Below are positions 26,885-42,897 of a stretch of 64,000 nucleotides of DNA, piece by piece. The position numbers and the translations under genes are program-made. The notes under the pieces were generated by a model, which saw only the letters and a program-made list of their open reading frames with translations, was not told the origin of the DNA and ran no database searches. Source of the DNA: Gammaproteobacteria bacterium (GTDB lineage Bacteria; Pseudomonadota; Gammaproteobacteria; Arenicellales; JAANXG01); the NCBI GenBank assembly GCA_024638505.1, contig JAHEKE010000021.1, positions 1 to 64,000 on the forward strand. The letters run 5' to 3'. Every line of letters starts with the position of its first letter. The stretch's first letter is position 1.

Positions 26885-28087
26885 ATGCGGAGTGGTGAGC
26901 CGCTAAATCCCGCACGCGAAATTGGGTGTGGGAATAAAAGTCTGCAAATCGGAATCGTCGCTGGCGAAACATCGGGGGATTATCTTGCCGCAGGATTGAT
27001 GCGAGCGCTTAAAAAACGATTTTCAAAAATTGAGTTTAGCGGAATCGGCGGACCCTGCATGCAAGCAGAAGGGTTGCATGTACTTTACCCGATGGAGCAA
27101 ATATCCATCATGGGCTTGGATGAATTAGCCAGAAGTCTTTTCACTATAATCACTATACGGAGAAATCTGTTCAGATTTTTTACCCGTAAAAAGCCCGCCT
27201 TATTCATTGGTGTAGATGTGCCCGATTTTAATCTTGGTCTGGAGGAAAAGCTGAAAAAACAGGGCATTGCGACGGTGCATTACGTCAGCCCTACTGTCTG
27301 GGCATGGCGCAGCTACAGAATCAGAAAAATCAGACGTGCGGTTAGTCACATGTTAACGCTGTTCCCATTTGAAGCGGATTTCTACAGGCTGCACAACGTC
27401 TCAGTCGACTTTGTTGGTCATCCGATTGCGGACGAAATAGGCATGGCGCATGACCGCTTTAAACTGAGGAACGACCTGCAGCTGCAGCCGGATAAAGAGC
27501 GCGTTGTTGCTATATTGCCCGGTAGCAGAATGGTCGAAGTAAAGCGGTTGGGGTCGCTCTTTATCCAAACGGCCCACGCGTTGCAACAGGCAGTACCTAA
27601 TCTGCAGTTTGTTGCGCCCTTTGCCAATCCTCAAACGCAGCAGCTTTTTTCAACGTTGCTGCACCCATACCCACAATTACCTTTCACCTTGGTGCAGGGC
27701 AAGTCGCGCCAGGCCATCGCCGCATCGGATGTCGCGCTGGTAGCCTCTGGCACGGCAGCACTGGAGGCGGCGCTATTGCGGGTTCCCATGGTCGTGGCTT
27801 ACAAGGGATCCTGGGTTTCTTACTTACTGGTGCGAATGCTGGCCCACGTCGATTACTTTTCCATGCCGAACAATCTCCTTCCCCAGCCGATTGTGCCTGA
27901 GCTAATTCAAGCCAAGGCTAATGTCAACAACCTGGTGAGTGAGATCTCCCGCTATCTGCTAAATCCTGATGAACATCAAATGGTAAGGGATGCGTTCAGT
28001 GATATCATAACTTCTCTTCGCTGCGGCGCCAGTGAAAAAGCGGCCGACGCCGTATGCGCAATACTCGCAACGCAGGTGGCAAGATAA
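26885..28087 (+). CDS. lpxB: Lipid-A-disaccharide synthase LpxB
   Basis: A GT-B glycosyltransferase (family 19) that condenses UDP-2,3-diacylglucosamine with lipid X. The body starts at QIGIVAGETSGD and contains FSGIGGPCM, SIMGLDEL, YVSPTVWAWR, ILPGSRMVEVKRL and VASGTAALEAALL, all typical. The start is uncertain: ATG at 26885 gives 400 residues, slightly long for the family, and TTG codons exist at 26867 and 26876. There is a 166-base gap after lpxA, so it may have its own promoter. Confidence 0.93.
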   Translation: MRSGEPLNPAREIGCGNKSLQIGIVAGETSGDYLAAGLMRALKKRFSKIEFSGIGGPCMQAEGLHVLYPMEQISIMGLDELARSLFTIITIRRNLFRFFTRKKPALFIGVDVPDFNLGLEEKLKKQGIATVHYVSPTVWAWRSYRIRKIRRAVSHMLTLFPFEADFYRLHNVSVDFVGHPIADEIGMAHDRFKLRNDLQLQPDKERVVAILPGSRMVEVKRLGSLFIQTAHALQQAVPNLQFVAPFANPQTQQLFSTLLHPYPQLPFTLVQGKSRQAIAASDVALVASGTAALEAALLRVPMVVAYKGSWVSYLLVRMLAHVDYFSMPNNLLPQPIVPELIQAKANVNNLVSEISRYLLNPDEHQMVRDAFSDIITSLRCGASEKAADAVCAILATQVAR

Positions 28088-28105
28088 ACCAAGGGTGGTA
28101 ACCTA

Positions 28106-28687
28106 TTGCTAAGCGCCGGTGTAGACGAAGTTGGCCGAGGACCTTTGGCCGGTCCGGTAATCGCAGCGGCGGTGATATTGCCGGCAAGGTTCAGCCTGCC
28201 GGGATTGACTGATTCAAAAAAACTGTCAGCAAAGAGGCGGCAGGTTCTAGCGGAGGCTATATGCGAGCAGTCCCTGTACTGGGCTCTGGGCCGGGCTGAA
28301 GTTGAAGAAATAGATAGAGTAAACATATTCAATGCTTCACTGTTAGCCATGCGCAGAGCGGTGGGAGAATTGCCGATATCTCCAGACATCAGCCTGATCG
28401 ATGGCAAATGGGCGCCTAATTTAAATTGCAAAACGAAGACCATAATCAAAGGCGATGAGAAAGAGCCATGCATTTCAGCGGCATCGATACTTGCTAAAGT
28501 AGAGCGGGATAAAGAAATGTGCCAGCTTCATCTTACCCACCCCGACTATGGCTTTGATCGCAACAAAGGGTACGCCACTGCTCAGCATCTCGCTGCACTG
28601 CAGAGTTTTGGAGTCTGTGATGTTCATCGCCGAAGCTTTAATCCGGTCCAGCGCGCCCTGGGTATACAGAGATCTATGGCTATTTAA
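28106..28687 (+). CDS. rnhB: Ribonuclease HII
   Basis: It removes ribonucleotides embedded in DNA. The 193-residue protein carries the acidic active site: Asp7-Glu8 in [15 protein letters not shown], Asp99 in LIDGKW, and a later Asp in VERDKEM. The C-terminal HRRSFNPV is also typical. The start is TTG at 28106; the family N-terminus is restored only by this codon, and no ATG is available. It sits 18 bases after lpxB and 12 bases before dnaE. Confidence 0.95.
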   Translation: MLSAGVDEVGRGPLAGPVIAAAVILPARFSLPGLTDSKKLSAKRRQVLAEAICEQSLYWALGRAEVEEIDRVNIFNASLLAMRRAVGELPISPDISLIDGKWAPNLNCKTKTIIKGDEKEPCISAASILAKVERDKEMCQLHLTHPDYGFDRNKGYATAQHLAALQSFGVCDVHRRSFNPVQRALGIQRSMAI

Positions 28688-28699
28688 CAGGCTGAACGG

Positions 28700-31600
28700 A
28701 TGGCTACGAGATTTGTACACCTGCACCTGCACTCAGAATATTCGCTGGCGAACAGCGTAATCCGCATCAACAAGCTGGTAAACAAAGCAGCTGAGCTGAA
28801 TATGCCGGCGCTTGCCCTGACCGACCAGTCCAATATTTTCGGCCTAGTTAAATTTTATCGCGCGGCCTTAAAAAATGGTATCAAGCCAATCCTCGGCGTA
28901 GACGCGTGGATTGAGAACGAACTGAATCTCAGCCAACCGACGCGACTGCGCTTGCTGGCAAAAGATAGAGCAGGTTACAAAAACCTGTGTGTGTTACTGG
29001 CGAGAGCTCATCGCGAAGCACAGCATGGCGGTCGAGCTTGCATTAAAAAAGAATGGTTTACACTCAATGGCGACGGGTTGATTGTCCTGTCCGGTAGTCT
29101 CGATGGTGAAGTTGGAATGGCCCTGCAGCATGCCAGCGAGGAGCGGGCGGGGCAGGTCATCGATGTCTACAGCCGAATGTTTGGCGATAGATTTTATATC
29201 GAAGTTCAGCGTATCGGCAGGCCACATGAGGAGGAATACATTCTCAGCGCAACAGAAATCGCGGCACGCAAAGGATTGCCGATAATTGCTACCAATTCCG
29301 TGCATTTTTTAGAGCAGCAGCAGTTTCAGATCCATGAGATTAGAGTTTGCATCCATGATAGCAGAGTGTTAAACGATCAAAGAAGGCCCAGACTATTTAC
29401 CGATCAGCAGTATTTTCGTTCCGCTGAGGAAATGGCGGAATTGTTTGCTGACTTACCGGAGGCAATTACGAATACCTGGGAAGTTGCTCAGCGCTGCAAC
29501 CTGATTATGGAGATGGGAAGTTACTACTTGCCAAGATTTGATGTGAGCAGCAATAAAGGGGTTGATGAAACTCTGATGGACGAGGCTAATGCCGGTCTTG
29601 AAAGTAAATTAGCGGAGTACCGGCAGCTTCAATCAGCAGCGGAGTTGTACAAACAACGATTGGATACGGAGCTCGATATCATCATCCACATGGGCTTTCC
29701 CGGGTACTTTTTGATCGTTGCGGACTTTATCAACTGGGCCAAGCGAAACGGCATTCCAGTCGGGCCAGGCAGAGGCTCCGGTGCAGGGTCTTTGACCGCC
29801 TGGGTATTGGGGATTACCGAATTAGATCCTATTGAGCACGGACTCTTGTTCGAACGCTTCCTCAATCCAGAACGGGTGTCATTGCCGGATTTTGACATAG
29901 ATTTTTGCATGGATGGCCGGGATAAGGTGATCGAATACGTGGCCGATAGATACGGTCGTGACAAAGTATCGCAAATTGTAACCCATGGCACGATGGCGGC
30001 TCGCGCAGTGGTGCGAGATGTTGGACGGGTACTTGGTATGCCATACGGCTTTGTTGACCAGATTGCAAAATTGATTCCGTTCGAAGTCGGAATGACCTTG
30101 GAAAAAGCACTGGCACAAGAACAACTACTTAATCAACGTTACAAAGAAGAAGAGGAGATAACAGAATTACTGGATATTGCCCGCGGCCTTGAAGGTCTGC
30201 CACGCAACGTCGGAAAACATGCTGGTGGCGTTGTTATTGCACCGTCAAGCCTGACCGATTTCACCAGCTTGTACTGTGAACAGGGCAGCGACCAAATGGT
30301 TACACAGTTCGACAAAGATGACCTTGAAACAATCGGTTTGGTTAAGTTCGATTTTTTAGGATTACGTACCCTCACTATCATTGACCGGGCAGTACGCAAG
30401 ATCAATCAGCAAGCGGAAATCGAAGGCCTAGAAACGATTAACATAAAAGATTTACCCATGGATGATGTTGAAACTTTTCGCTTGCTCAAAACGTATAAAA
30501 CCACGGCCTTGTTCCAACTCGAATCAAGAGGCATGAAAGATCTGATCCAGCGCCTGCAGCCGGATTGTTTTGACGACCTGGTGGCGCTGGTCGCGCTGTA
30601 CAGGCCAGGGCCTTTGCAATCTGGAATGGTGGAGGATTTCATTGACCGTAAGTACGGTCGGGCGTCCATTACGTATGCCCATCCTCTGCTCGAACCGATC
30701 CTAGAGCCTACTTACGGGGTCATTTTATACCAGGAGCAAGTCATGGAGATCGCCAAGGTACTGGCGGGATACTCTCTAGGGTCCGCAGACCTTTTGCGCA
30801 GCGCCATGGGCAAAAAGAAACCTGAGGAAATGGCACTGCAACGCGAGATATTCGTTGAAGGTGCGCTGAAAAACGACATTAATGAAAAAACGGCCACCTA
30901 CATTTTTGACTTGATGGAGAAATTTGCAGGCTACGGTTTCAATAAGTCCCACTCTGCAGCATATGCAATGATTACTTATCAAACCGCCTGGTTGAAGGCG
31001 CATTACCCCGCCAACTTTATGGCTGCGTCATTATCCGCAGACATGGAACATACCGACCGTGTTGTAACGCTTATTGCAGAGTGTAGAGACATGGGCCTGT
31101 CGGTAACGAATCCGGATATCAACACCTGTCAGTACTATTTTTCAGCAACCAGCGACCAAGAAATTACCTATGGCCTAGGTGCCATCAAAGGCATTGGTTA
31201 CGGCGTGGTGGAAGCGATCATTCACGCTAGAGAGAAATCGGGTAAGTTCAGTGATCTTTTTGAATTTTGCACCCGCACGGATCATAAACGCGTCAATAAG
31301 CGGGCGTTGGAATCTCTTATTCAGGCCGGCGCAATGGATGACTTTAATGTTCATCGCGCCAGCCTGATTGCGACTTTACCGTTGGCTGTGGATATGGCTG
31401 AACAAAAGTCCCAGGCACTCAAGGCCGGGCAATCCGACTTCTTTGGGGTCGAGACTTCTTCAACTACGTCTTTGGTCTACGCGGATGCAGCTGAGTGGAC
31501 TAGCGAGCAGATTCTACATGCTGAAAAGGAAACGCTTGGATTGTATTTAAGCGGCCACCCAATAGACAACTTCCAAACAGAGCTGGATCAGATCGTGGAC

Positions 31601-32188
31601 ACGCGTCTGGTTGATTTGACGCCTGAGCGTGAAAGGTTGCTCATGGTGGCAGGCCTGGTTGTCGGTCTTCGCACCATGAACACAAGACGTGGGGAACGTA
31701 TGGCTTTCGTCACGCTTGACGATAGGACGGCCCAAGTCGAACTCGCGGTGTTTTCAGATCTGTATGCACAGTGCAGAGACATCGTCCGAAAGGACAACTT
31801 ACTTGTAGTTCACGGTCAAGTCAGCGTGGATGAATTCACCGGCGGCTGTAAGATGGCGGCGGAGTCGGTTTTCAGTATGGAGCAGGCGCGCAGGATTTTT
31901 GCGGACACGATTATTATCCGCCTGAATCAGAATTGCGCAGCAGCACCTATTATTGAGCAACTGGCAGAAATACTCGATAAATATTCGCAAGGCCAGTGTA
32001 GAATCTGCTTTCATTACCAGACCAAAAACGAAGAGGGGCAGCTGTTAGTTGCAGATAAATGGCGGGTGAATGTAACTGGGTCTTTGCTTGCTGCACTGAA
32101 AGAAGCTGTCGGCGAAAACCGAGTCAACGTGATCTATAAAAAGAGCCATGCCGCGATCATGGACAACAAAGTAGATACCGCCGCCTAA
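28700..32188 (+). CDS. dnaE: DNA polymerase III alpha subunit
   Basis: The replicative polymerase catalytic subunit of 1162 residues, the usual length for DnaE1. In order it has the PHP domain (FVHLHLHSEYSLANS), the palm with the catalytic Asp pair in PDFDIDFCMDGRDK, and the GPGRGSGAGSL motif. The GYGFNKSHSAAYA segment, a helix-hairpin-helix region, the beta-clamp-binding region and an OB fold near 980-1060 follow. It is part of the run rnhB-dnaE-accA. Confidence 0.97.
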   Translation: MATRFVHLHLHSEYSLANSVIRINKLVNKAAELNMPALALTDQSNIFGLVKFYRAALKNGIKPILGVDAWIENELNLSQPTRLRLLAKDRAGYKNLCVLLARAHREAQHGGRACIKKEWFTLNGDGLIVLSGSLDGEVGMALQHASEERAGQVIDVYSRMFGDRFYIEVQRIGRPHEEEYILSATEIAARKGLPIIATNSVHFLEQQQFQIHEIRVCIHDSRVLNDQRRPRLFTDQQYFRSAEEMAELFADLPEAITNTWEVAQRCNLIMEMGSYYLPRFDVSSNKGVDETLMDEANAGLESKLAEYRQLQSAAELYKQRLDTELDIIIHMGFPGYFLIVADFINWAKRNGIPVGPGRGSGAGSLTAWVLGITELDPIEHGLLFERFLNPERVSLPDFDIDFCMDGRDKVIEYVADRYGRDKVSQIVTHGTMAARAVVRDVGRVLGMPYGFVDQIAKLIPFEVGMTLEKALAQEQLLNQRYKEEEEITELLDIARGLEGLPRNVGKHAGGVVIAPSSLTDFTSLYCEQGSDQMVTQFDKDDLETIGLVKFDFLGLRTLTIIDRAVRKINQQAEIEGLETINIKDLPMDDVETFRLLKTYKTTALFQLESRGMKDLIQRLQPDCFDDLVALVALYRPGPLQSGMVEDFIDRKYGRASITYAHPLLEPILEPTYGVILYQEQVMEIAKVLAGYSLGSADLLRSAMGKKKPEEMALQREIFVEGALKNDINEKTATYIFDLMEKFAGYGFNKSHSAAYAMITYQTAWLKAHYPANFMAASLSADMEHTDRVVTLIAECRDMGLSVTNPDINTCQYYFSATSDQEITYGLGAIKGIGYGVVEAIIHAREKSGKFSDLFEFCTRTDHKRVNKRALESLIQAGAMDDFNVHRASLIATLPLAVDMAEQKSQALKAGQSDFFGVETSSTTSLVYADAAEWTSEQILHAEKETLGLYLSGHPIDNFQTELDQIVDTRLVDLTPERERLLMVAGLVVGLRTMNTRRGERMAFVTLDDRTAQVELAVFSDLYAQCRDIVRKDNLLVVHGQVSVDEFTGGCKMAAESVFSMEQARRIFADTIIIRLNQNCAAAPIIEQLAEILDKYSQGQCRICFHYQTKNEEGQLLVADKWRVNVTGSLLAALKEAVGENRVNVIYKKSHAAIMDNKVDTAA

Positions 32189-32263
32189 ACCGAAGACCTT
32201 GGCCCCGGGGCAACCGGCCATAACATCTTGTTAGTTGCCACGGAGAGACTAGAGGAACTGGAC

Positions 32264-33219
32264 ATGGATTTAAACTTCTTGGATTTTGAGCAGCCCATAG
32301 CGGAACTTGAGGCCAAGATCGATGAACTCAAGCACGTTGGGATTGGGGATGATATAAATATAACGGACGAAATAGCCCGCCTGCAGAAAAAAAGTACGAA
32401 GCTCACAGAATCTATTTTTCATTCGCTCACGCCGTGGCAGATTTCACAGCTAGCGCGCCATCCTCAACGCCCCTACCCGCTGGATTACTTTCCTCGGTTG
32501 TTTAGCAGCTTCCAGGAACTGCACGGTGATCGCATGTTCGCTGATGATCATGCCATCGTGGGAGGGCTCGCTCGACTGGAAGAACAATCTGTGGTCGTGA
32601 TCGGTCAGCAAAAAGGCCGTGACACTAAAGAGAAAGTATTTCGCAACTTTGGCATGCCTAGACCTGAGGGCTATCGAAAAGCCCTGCGCCTGATGCGAAT
32701 GGCGGAGAAGTTTGGTCTACCCGTACTTACTTTCATCGATACGCCCGGTGCGTATCCAGGCGTCGATGCCGAAGAGCGCGGGCAAAGTGAAGCAATTGCC
32801 CGTAATTTGTTTGCTATGGCAGAACTCAAGGTTCCGATTGTGTCCACAGTCGTTGGCGAAGGTGGATCGGGGGGCGCGTTGGCAATCGGTGTGTGCGACC
32901 GCTTGTTGATGCTGGAATACGCCACGTATTCGGTCATATCTCCCGAGGGATGTGCATCGATTTTGTGGAAAAGTGCCGAAAAATCCGCAGAGGCGGCGGA
33001 GGCGATGGGGTTGACTGCAAAACGCTTGCGCGAGTTGGGTCTGGTGGATGATATTGTGCCGGAACCGTTAGGCGGCGCGCATCGCGATATCGAGGCAACC
33101 GCCAAGGAGCTGAAGAAGCGTTTGTGGCGAAACCTGTCTCCGCTGCTGGGGCGCTCATCAGAGGACCTTATATCCAGACGTCAGAAGAAGCTGATGGGGT
33201 ACGGTACGTTTGCGCAAGG

Positions 33220-33223
<4 letters not shown>
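32264..33223 (+). CDS. accA: Acetyl-CoA carboxylase carboxyltransferase subunit alpha
   Basis: With AccD it transfers carboxyl from biotin to acetyl-CoA, the committed step of fatty acid synthesis. The 319-residue product starts [19 protein letters not shown], matching the family, so the ATG at 32264 (after AGAGGA) is chosen over the upstream in-frame codon at 32228. Conserved segments include [22 protein letters not shown] and [15 protein letters not shown]. The tilS start overlaps its stop. Confidence 0.96.
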
Positions 33224-38530
<5,307 letters not shown>

Positions 38531-38582
38531 CGCGGCCTAGAATGTGCATGCGCTGCCTGTTTCCTCTTGAGATGTTAAAAAG

Positions 38583-38858
38583 ATGCGATTAGTGCTTGCG
38601 GCATTGCTTCTGCTCTTTATTGGGCTGCAGTATGCTGTTTGGCTGGGTGATTTTGGATACATTCGACTAAACCAGCTACGCAATGATGTATCTTCCCAGC
38701 AAATAGAAAATACCAACCTGGAAAAAAGAAACCAGCGGCTTCGCGCCGAGGTCATCGACCTGAAGCAGGGAACGGCGGCATTAGAGGAGCGGGCTCGTTC
38801 TCAACTGGGAATGATCAAGGAGAACGAAACTTTTTATCAGATCATACAGCCAGATTAA
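38583..38858 (+). CDS. ftsB: Cell division protein FtsB
   Basis: This small bitopic septal protein forms a complex with FtsL and FtsQ and activates septal wall synthesis. The 91 residues comprise one N-terminal membrane segment (about 3-21). A leucine-zipper-like coiled coil (about 28-65, with Gln/Asn/Leu heptads) and the conserved EERARSQLGMIKENE segment follow. In related genomes ispD follows; here the next gene is ygfZ on the other strand. Confidence 0.93.
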   Translation: MRLVLAALLLLFIGLQYAVWLGDFGYIRLNQLRNDVSSQQIENTNLEKRNQRLRAEVIDLKQGTAALEERARSQLGMIKENETFYQIIQPD

Positions 38859-38912
38859 ATCCGGTACCGACCCGTTGGATATCCTGGACAGGACCCTGAA
38901 TGTGGCTCAACG

Positions 38913-39962
38913 TCAAGCCAGTTTTTGTTCGGGATCCTGCAGCCGGTATGGGAGTTGCCCAAGTCTGACCGGCGTCTCCCCGCCGTTTCGCAGCTGTAAA
39001 TCATTGCGCCCTACGTGTTCAAGTCTTGCCGTGGCTAGTACGTCGTAACCGTTACTGCCAGGCATGCCATTGACCACCAAGCCGATACTCTGTTCCTTAC
39101 CGACCGCATACACTTTATCGCCGGGTAAAGGTGGATGCTGAGAGTTGTTGACTTTCCCCAAAATCATGCGTGTTTTCGATTTGCCCAGATAGTGCATGCG
39201 TGCAACGATTTCCTGCCCAGGATAACAACCCTTGTCGAAGCTCACGGCGCCGATGATATCCAGATTCAACATCTGTGGAACGAATTGCTCAGAGGTAGCG
39301 GAAAACACGGTAGCCAATCCCTGTTCTATATCCAGCGACGCCCAGGCCCATGAGCCAAGCACGGGCAGGGATTGGCTCAGGCGCTGCCATAGCGGTTGAA
39401 GTAGCGAAACTGTACCGATGATTTGATAGCGCAATGGAGCATGCGCGGAATGGCAAATTACGCTCAGTCCGCGCGTGCTGCGACACTCATTTTTATGCGT
39501 GGGCAGAATTGCAATAAGTTTCTGCAACTCGGCGCTGCATTCCCTGCCAACCACGCCAAAGCTAACGATCTGCTCATCGATAGTGAGCTCTACCGCAGAG
39601 CGCATAACGTATTTGCGTAAGCGTTCCAAAGTGTGACTGGTTACGCTCTGGTGCGCCTGTAACAACAGATCGCCTTGGTCGTGGTGAATGCGGCATATAC
39701 AAAGCAGCCGCCCTTTGACATTACAGTAGCCGCTAACTTGTGAATACCCCTCATCGAGCCGGTGCAAATCATTGGTTAACTGACCATGCAAGAAATCAAC
39801 GGCTTCTGTTCCTGCTGCGCGGATGAAATCAAGGTATGAGAGATCGCAGATGAATTCGCCGCTTCGCCTGTGCTTCTGTTCCACCTCAAGCGCTTGATGG
39901 TAACTGTAGCCCCGGTTATCGAACTCCAGATCCGGTAGGCCTGTGAACGTTGCTGTAGACAC
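38913..39962 (-). CDS. ygfZ: Folate-binding iron-sulfur protein YgfZ
   Basis: The 349-residue protein belongs to the aminomethyltransferase-like YgfZ/IBA57 family, which helps build or repair Fe-S enzymes using tetrahydrofolate. It has the diagnostic KGCYPGQEIVARMHYLG motif with the redox Cys near residue 240. The N-terminal FIRAAGTEAVDFLHGQLTND segment is also typical. It faces away from the succinate dehydrogenase operon, whose SdhB subunit carries three Fe-S clusters, so the neighbours fit functionally. Confidence 0.93.
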   Translation of the reverse strand: MSTATFTGLPDLEFDNRGYSYHQALEVEQKHRRSGEFICDLSYLDFIRAAGTEAVDFLHGQLTNDLHRLDEGYSQVSGYCNVKGRLLCICRIHHDQGDLLLQAHQSVTSHTLERLRKYVMRSAVELTIDEQIVSFGVVGRECSAELQKLIAILPTHKNECRSTRGLSVICHSAHAPLRYQIIGTVSLLQPLWQRLSQSLPVLGSWAWASLDIEQGLATVFSATSEQFVPQMLNLDIIGAVSFDKGCYPGQEIVARMHYLGKSKTRMILGKVNNSQHPPLPGDKVYAVGKEQSIGLVVNGMPGSNGYDVLATARLEHVGRNDLQLRNGGETPVRLGQLPYRLQDPEQKLA

Positions 39963-40030
39963 CTTAAATAGCCAGATACAATTTTTAGGTCAGAATTTAG
40001 TACCAGTTGTCCCGGTATTACGGTAGCGGG

Positions 40031-40059
40031 TTGTTTTTATACACATTACGGTACAGAAT
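40031..40059 (+). promoter_or_regulatory. Candidate promoter of the succinate dehydrogenase operon
   Basis: TTGTTT at 40031-40036 and CAGAAT at 40054-40059 are 17 bases apart in the divergent gap between ygfZ and the SDHAF4-like gene. The spacing and position are good, the match moderate. Confidence 0.45.
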
Positions 40060-40084
40060 AAGGGTTTTATTGCACCGCACCATT

Positions 40085-40240
40085 ATGAGCAGAAAAACAA
40101 AACGAAAACAAGCCGTACCGAAGGCGCGGGGGACGCAGCGTAATCCAAAACATGTGCCGATAGAGAAAGGCGGACCGTCAGGTCCAGAACCTACACGCTA
40201 CGGAGATTGGGAACGCAAAGGTCGATGTATTGACTTTTAG
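40085..40240 (+). CDS. Succinate dehydrogenase assembly factor 4 homologue (DUF1674)
   Basis: A 51-residue protein. Its C-terminal segment GPEPTRYGDWERKGRCIDF is the hallmark of the DUF1674/SDHAF4 family, preceded by a Lys/Arg-rich N-terminus. In mitochondria SDHAF4 shields the flavinylated SdhA and promotes its docking on SdhB. The gene lies 53 bases before sdhC on the same strand, which supports the same role here. The start is the ATG at 40085. The frame is open further upstream to about 40007 but those residues are not family-like. No strong ribosome site is visible. Confidence 0.87.
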   Translation: MSRKTKRKQAVPKARGTQRNPKHVPIEKGGPSGPEPTRYGDWERKGRCIDF

Positions 40241-40293
40241 TAGACTTTTTTCAGCTTGTTTCGACCTGCAGGGACTTCTCGTGGCTTAAGCCG

Positions 40294-40683
40294 ATGACAA
40301 ACCGCCCGATCTCTCCTCATCTTCAGGTTTATCAACCACAGTTGACCTCGGTGCTGTCGATTCTGCACCGCATGACTGGTGTTGTGCTTGGCCTGGGTAT
40401 TCCCTTCCTGGTGTACTGGATATGGACCATCAGTCAGGGCCCCGCGGAATATGCATCGGGGCGGGGGTTTTTCGGATCTTTGATCGGCCGCACGTTGCTC
40501 TTTGGTTGGACGTTTTGCTTTTTTTACCATTTAAACAACGGTGTCCGGCATCTATTCTGGGACATCGGCCGGGGTTTTGAATTGGTCGACGTTTATCGCA
40601 GCGGATGGTTGGTGGTTGCGGCTGCAGTGGTCATGACGCTGGCGACCTGGATTTTTGCCTACGCCGGGCGAGGGGCTATGTGA
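40294..40683 (+). CDS. sdhC: Succinate dehydrogenase cytochrome b556 subunit
   Basis: One of the two membrane anchors of complex II that bind heme b and ubiquinone. The 129-residue protein has three membrane segments. It has RPISPHLQVY and SILHRMTGV at the N-terminus, and the heme-ligand region FYHLNNGVRHLFWDIG in the second segment. The sdhD start overlaps its stop. Confidence 0.95.
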   Translation: MTNRPISPHLQVYQPQLTSVLSILHRMTGVVLGLGIPFLVYWIWTISQGPAEYASGRGFFGSLIGRTLLFGWTFCFFYHLNNGVRHLFWDIGRGFELVDVYRSGWLVVAAAVVMTLATWIFAYAGRGAM

Positions 40684-41072
40684 TGTCATTACGAAGCCCG
40701 TTATCTCGCGTGCTGGGATTAGGCTCGGCAAAGGAGGGAGTCAGTCACTGGTGGTGGCAGCGAATCACTTCGATCGCGCTGGTTCCGCTCGGAGTATGGT
40801 TCATCTATTCCGTCGTGCGTTTGCTGTCGGGAGATCACAGCACTTCCATTCAGTGGCTGCGCTCACCGGTGCAGGCGGCTTTGCTTATTTCATTTAGCGT
40901 GACCGTCTTTTGGCACGCGTTTCTCGGTTTGCAGGTCGTTATCGAAGACTACGTACATGCTGAATGGCTCAAGGTCACATCGCTAATGGTTTTAAAAATG
41001 CTTTTGGCGCTTCTACTGGTAGTCACGGTGTTAATGATTTTTCAGATATTCGTAAGTTCCTCATATGCCTGA
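40683..41072 (+). CDS. sdhD: Succinate dehydrogenase membrane anchor subunit
   Basis: The second anchor subunit, 129 residues with three membrane segments. [15 protein letters not shown] is near the N-terminus, and the heme/quinone region reads [17 protein letters not shown]. The ATG at 40683 shares its base with the end of sdhC (a GTG lies three bases earlier). Its end overlaps the sdhA start by 8 bases. The sequence resembles the alphaproteobacterial/mitochondrial type more than the enteric one. Confidence 0.93.
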   Translation: MSLRSPLSRVLGLGSAKEGVSHWWWQRITSIALVPLGVWFIYSVVRLLSGDHSTSIQWLRSPVQAALLISFSVTVFWHAFLGLQVVIEDYVHAEWLKVTSLMVLKMLLALLLVVTVLMIFQIFVSSSYA

Positions 41073-42855
41073 GTCCTACACCATAATCGATCATACTTAT
41101 GACGTCGTTGTTGTGGGTGCGGGTGGGTCCGGATTGCGCACAACATTTGGTGCCGCCTCTGCCGGTCTCACTACCGCATGCATCAGCAAAGTTTTCCCAA
41201 CGCGCAGCCACACTGTGGCAGCTCAGGGCGGCATGAGCGCGGCGCTTGGAAACATGGGCGAGGACGACTGGCGCTGGCATATGTACGATACCGTCAAGGG
41301 ATCAGATTGGTTGGGGGATCAGGACGCAATTGAATACATGTGCCGTGAAGCACCCGCGGCTGTAATAGAACTGGAACACTACGGCGTGCCGTTCTCTCGA
41401 ACGGAAGACGGTAAAATATACCAGCGCGCATTCGGCGGCATGACAACTCACTTTGGCCAGGGTCAGGCCATGCGCACGTGCGCCGCAGCGGACCGGACTG
41501 GACACGCGATACTGCATACGCTGTATCAGCAATCTCTTAAACATGATGCTACGTTCTTCATCGAGTACTTTGCCATCGATCTAATTATGGATAATGGAGA
41601 ATGCCGCGGCGTTATAGCGTGGTGTCTGGAGGACGGCACGCTGCATCGCTTCAGAGCCAAATTGACGGTACTGGCTACCGGTGGCTACGGCCGGGCCTAT
41701 TTTTCCTGCACCTCAGCTCATACTTGCACCGGCGATGGCAACGCTATGGTGCTGCGCGCAGGGTTACCGCTGCAGGATATGGAATTTGTTCAGTTCCACC
41801 CAACTGGAATCTATGGTTCTGGGTGCCTGATCACTGAGGGTGCTCGTGGGGAGGGAGGCTACCTCACCAACTCCAGTGGAGAGCGATTCATGGAACGCTA
41901 TGCGCCGAATGCAAAAGATCTTGCTTCGCGGGATGTCGTCAGCCGATCCATGACCATGGAGATCCGTGATGGACGCGGCGTGGGACCTGAAGCCGACCAT
42001 ATTTACCTGCACCTCGAACATTTGGGCCCTGATTTATTGGCTGAACGTTTGCCGGGAATATCAGAATCGGCTCAGATTTTCGCTGGCGTAGACGTAACTA
42101 AGGAACCCATTCCCGTGATTCCCACGGTCCACTACAACATGGGGGGCATTCCAGCGAATTTCCACGGCGAGGTTGTCACTTTACAAGGTACTGATGCGGA
42201 CACGGTCGTGCCAGGGTTAATGGCCATCGGTGAAGCTGCCTGCGTTTCTGTGCACGGGGCAAATAGGTTAGGGTCGAACTCATTGCTTGACCTGATTGTC
42301 TTTGGCCGAGCCTCTGCCCATCGTGCAGCAGAAATAGTAGATCCTGATGCAACACCGAGACCGTTGTCAAAGGACGCTGGGCAAAGCGCAATTGATCGTT
42401 TGGACCGGCTACGCCATGCCAGTGGATCCAGCCTGACAGCAGATATTCGTCTGCACATGCAAAGAACAATGCAGGCGAACTGCGCCGTATTTCGTACCGG
42501 AGAAGTCCTACAGGAAGGTATAGCAAAGCTGGCTGAAGTACATGCGCGCTTGGATGATGTAAAGGTCGCCGATCGCGGTATGATCTGGAATACTGACCTG
42601 GTAGAAACTCTGGAACTGGAAAATTTACTGGCTCAGGCCACTGTGACGATCCATTCCGCCGCCAATCGGACGGAGAGTCGCGGAGCGCACGCTAGGGAGG
42701 ATTATCCGGAAAGAGATGATGTTAACTGGATGCGGCATACTCTGGCCTGGCTAGACCAGCGGGGAGAGGAAACCCGTCTGGACTACAGGCCGGTGCACGA
42801 TTACACCCTTGGTGACGAAATGGAACCCATTCCCCCTAAAGCCAGGGTTTACTGA
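41065..42855 (+). CDS. sdhA: Succinate dehydrogenase flavoprotein subunit
   Basis: It oxidises succinate to fumarate with covalently bound FAD. The 596-residue protein has the dinucleotide-binding [13 protein letters not shown], the flavinylated His49 in [10 protein letters not shown], and the active-site segments [23 protein letters not shown] (18 residues of it are identical across the family) and [14 protein letters not shown]. Flavinylation is expected to use the SdhE encoded downstream. Confidence 0.97.
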   Translation: MPESYTIIDHTYDVVVVGAGGSGLRTTFGAASAGLTTACISKVFPTRSHTVAAQGGMSAALGNMGEDDWRWHMYDTVKGSDWLGDQDAIEYMCREAPAAVIELEHYGVPFSRTEDGKIYQRAFGGMTTHFGQGQAMRTCAAADRTGHAILHTLYQQSLKHDATFFIEYFAIDLIMDNGECRGVIAWCLEDGTLHRFRAKLTVLATGGYGRAYFSCTSAHTCTGDGNAMVLRAGLPLQDMEFVQFHPTGIYGSGCLITEGARGEGGYLTNSSGERFMERYAPNAKDLASRDVVSRSMTMEIRDGRGVGPEADHIYLHLEHLGPDLLAERLPGISESAQIFAGVDVTKEPIPVIPTVHYNMGGIPANFHGEVVTLQGTDADTVVPGLMAIGEAACVSVHGANRLGSNSLLDLIVFGRASAHRAAEIVDPDATPRPLSKDAGQSAIDRLDRLRHASGSSLTADIRLHMQRTMQANCAVFRTGEVLQEGIAKLAEVHARLDDVKVADRGMIWNTDLVETLELENLLAQATVTIHSAANRTESRGAHAREDYPERDDVNWMRHTLAWLDQRGEETRLDYRPVHDYTLGDEMEPIPPKARVY

Positions 42856-42897
42856 TCATACGTGTTGTAAGTAATTTGAAAGGTTGAGATGTAAATT

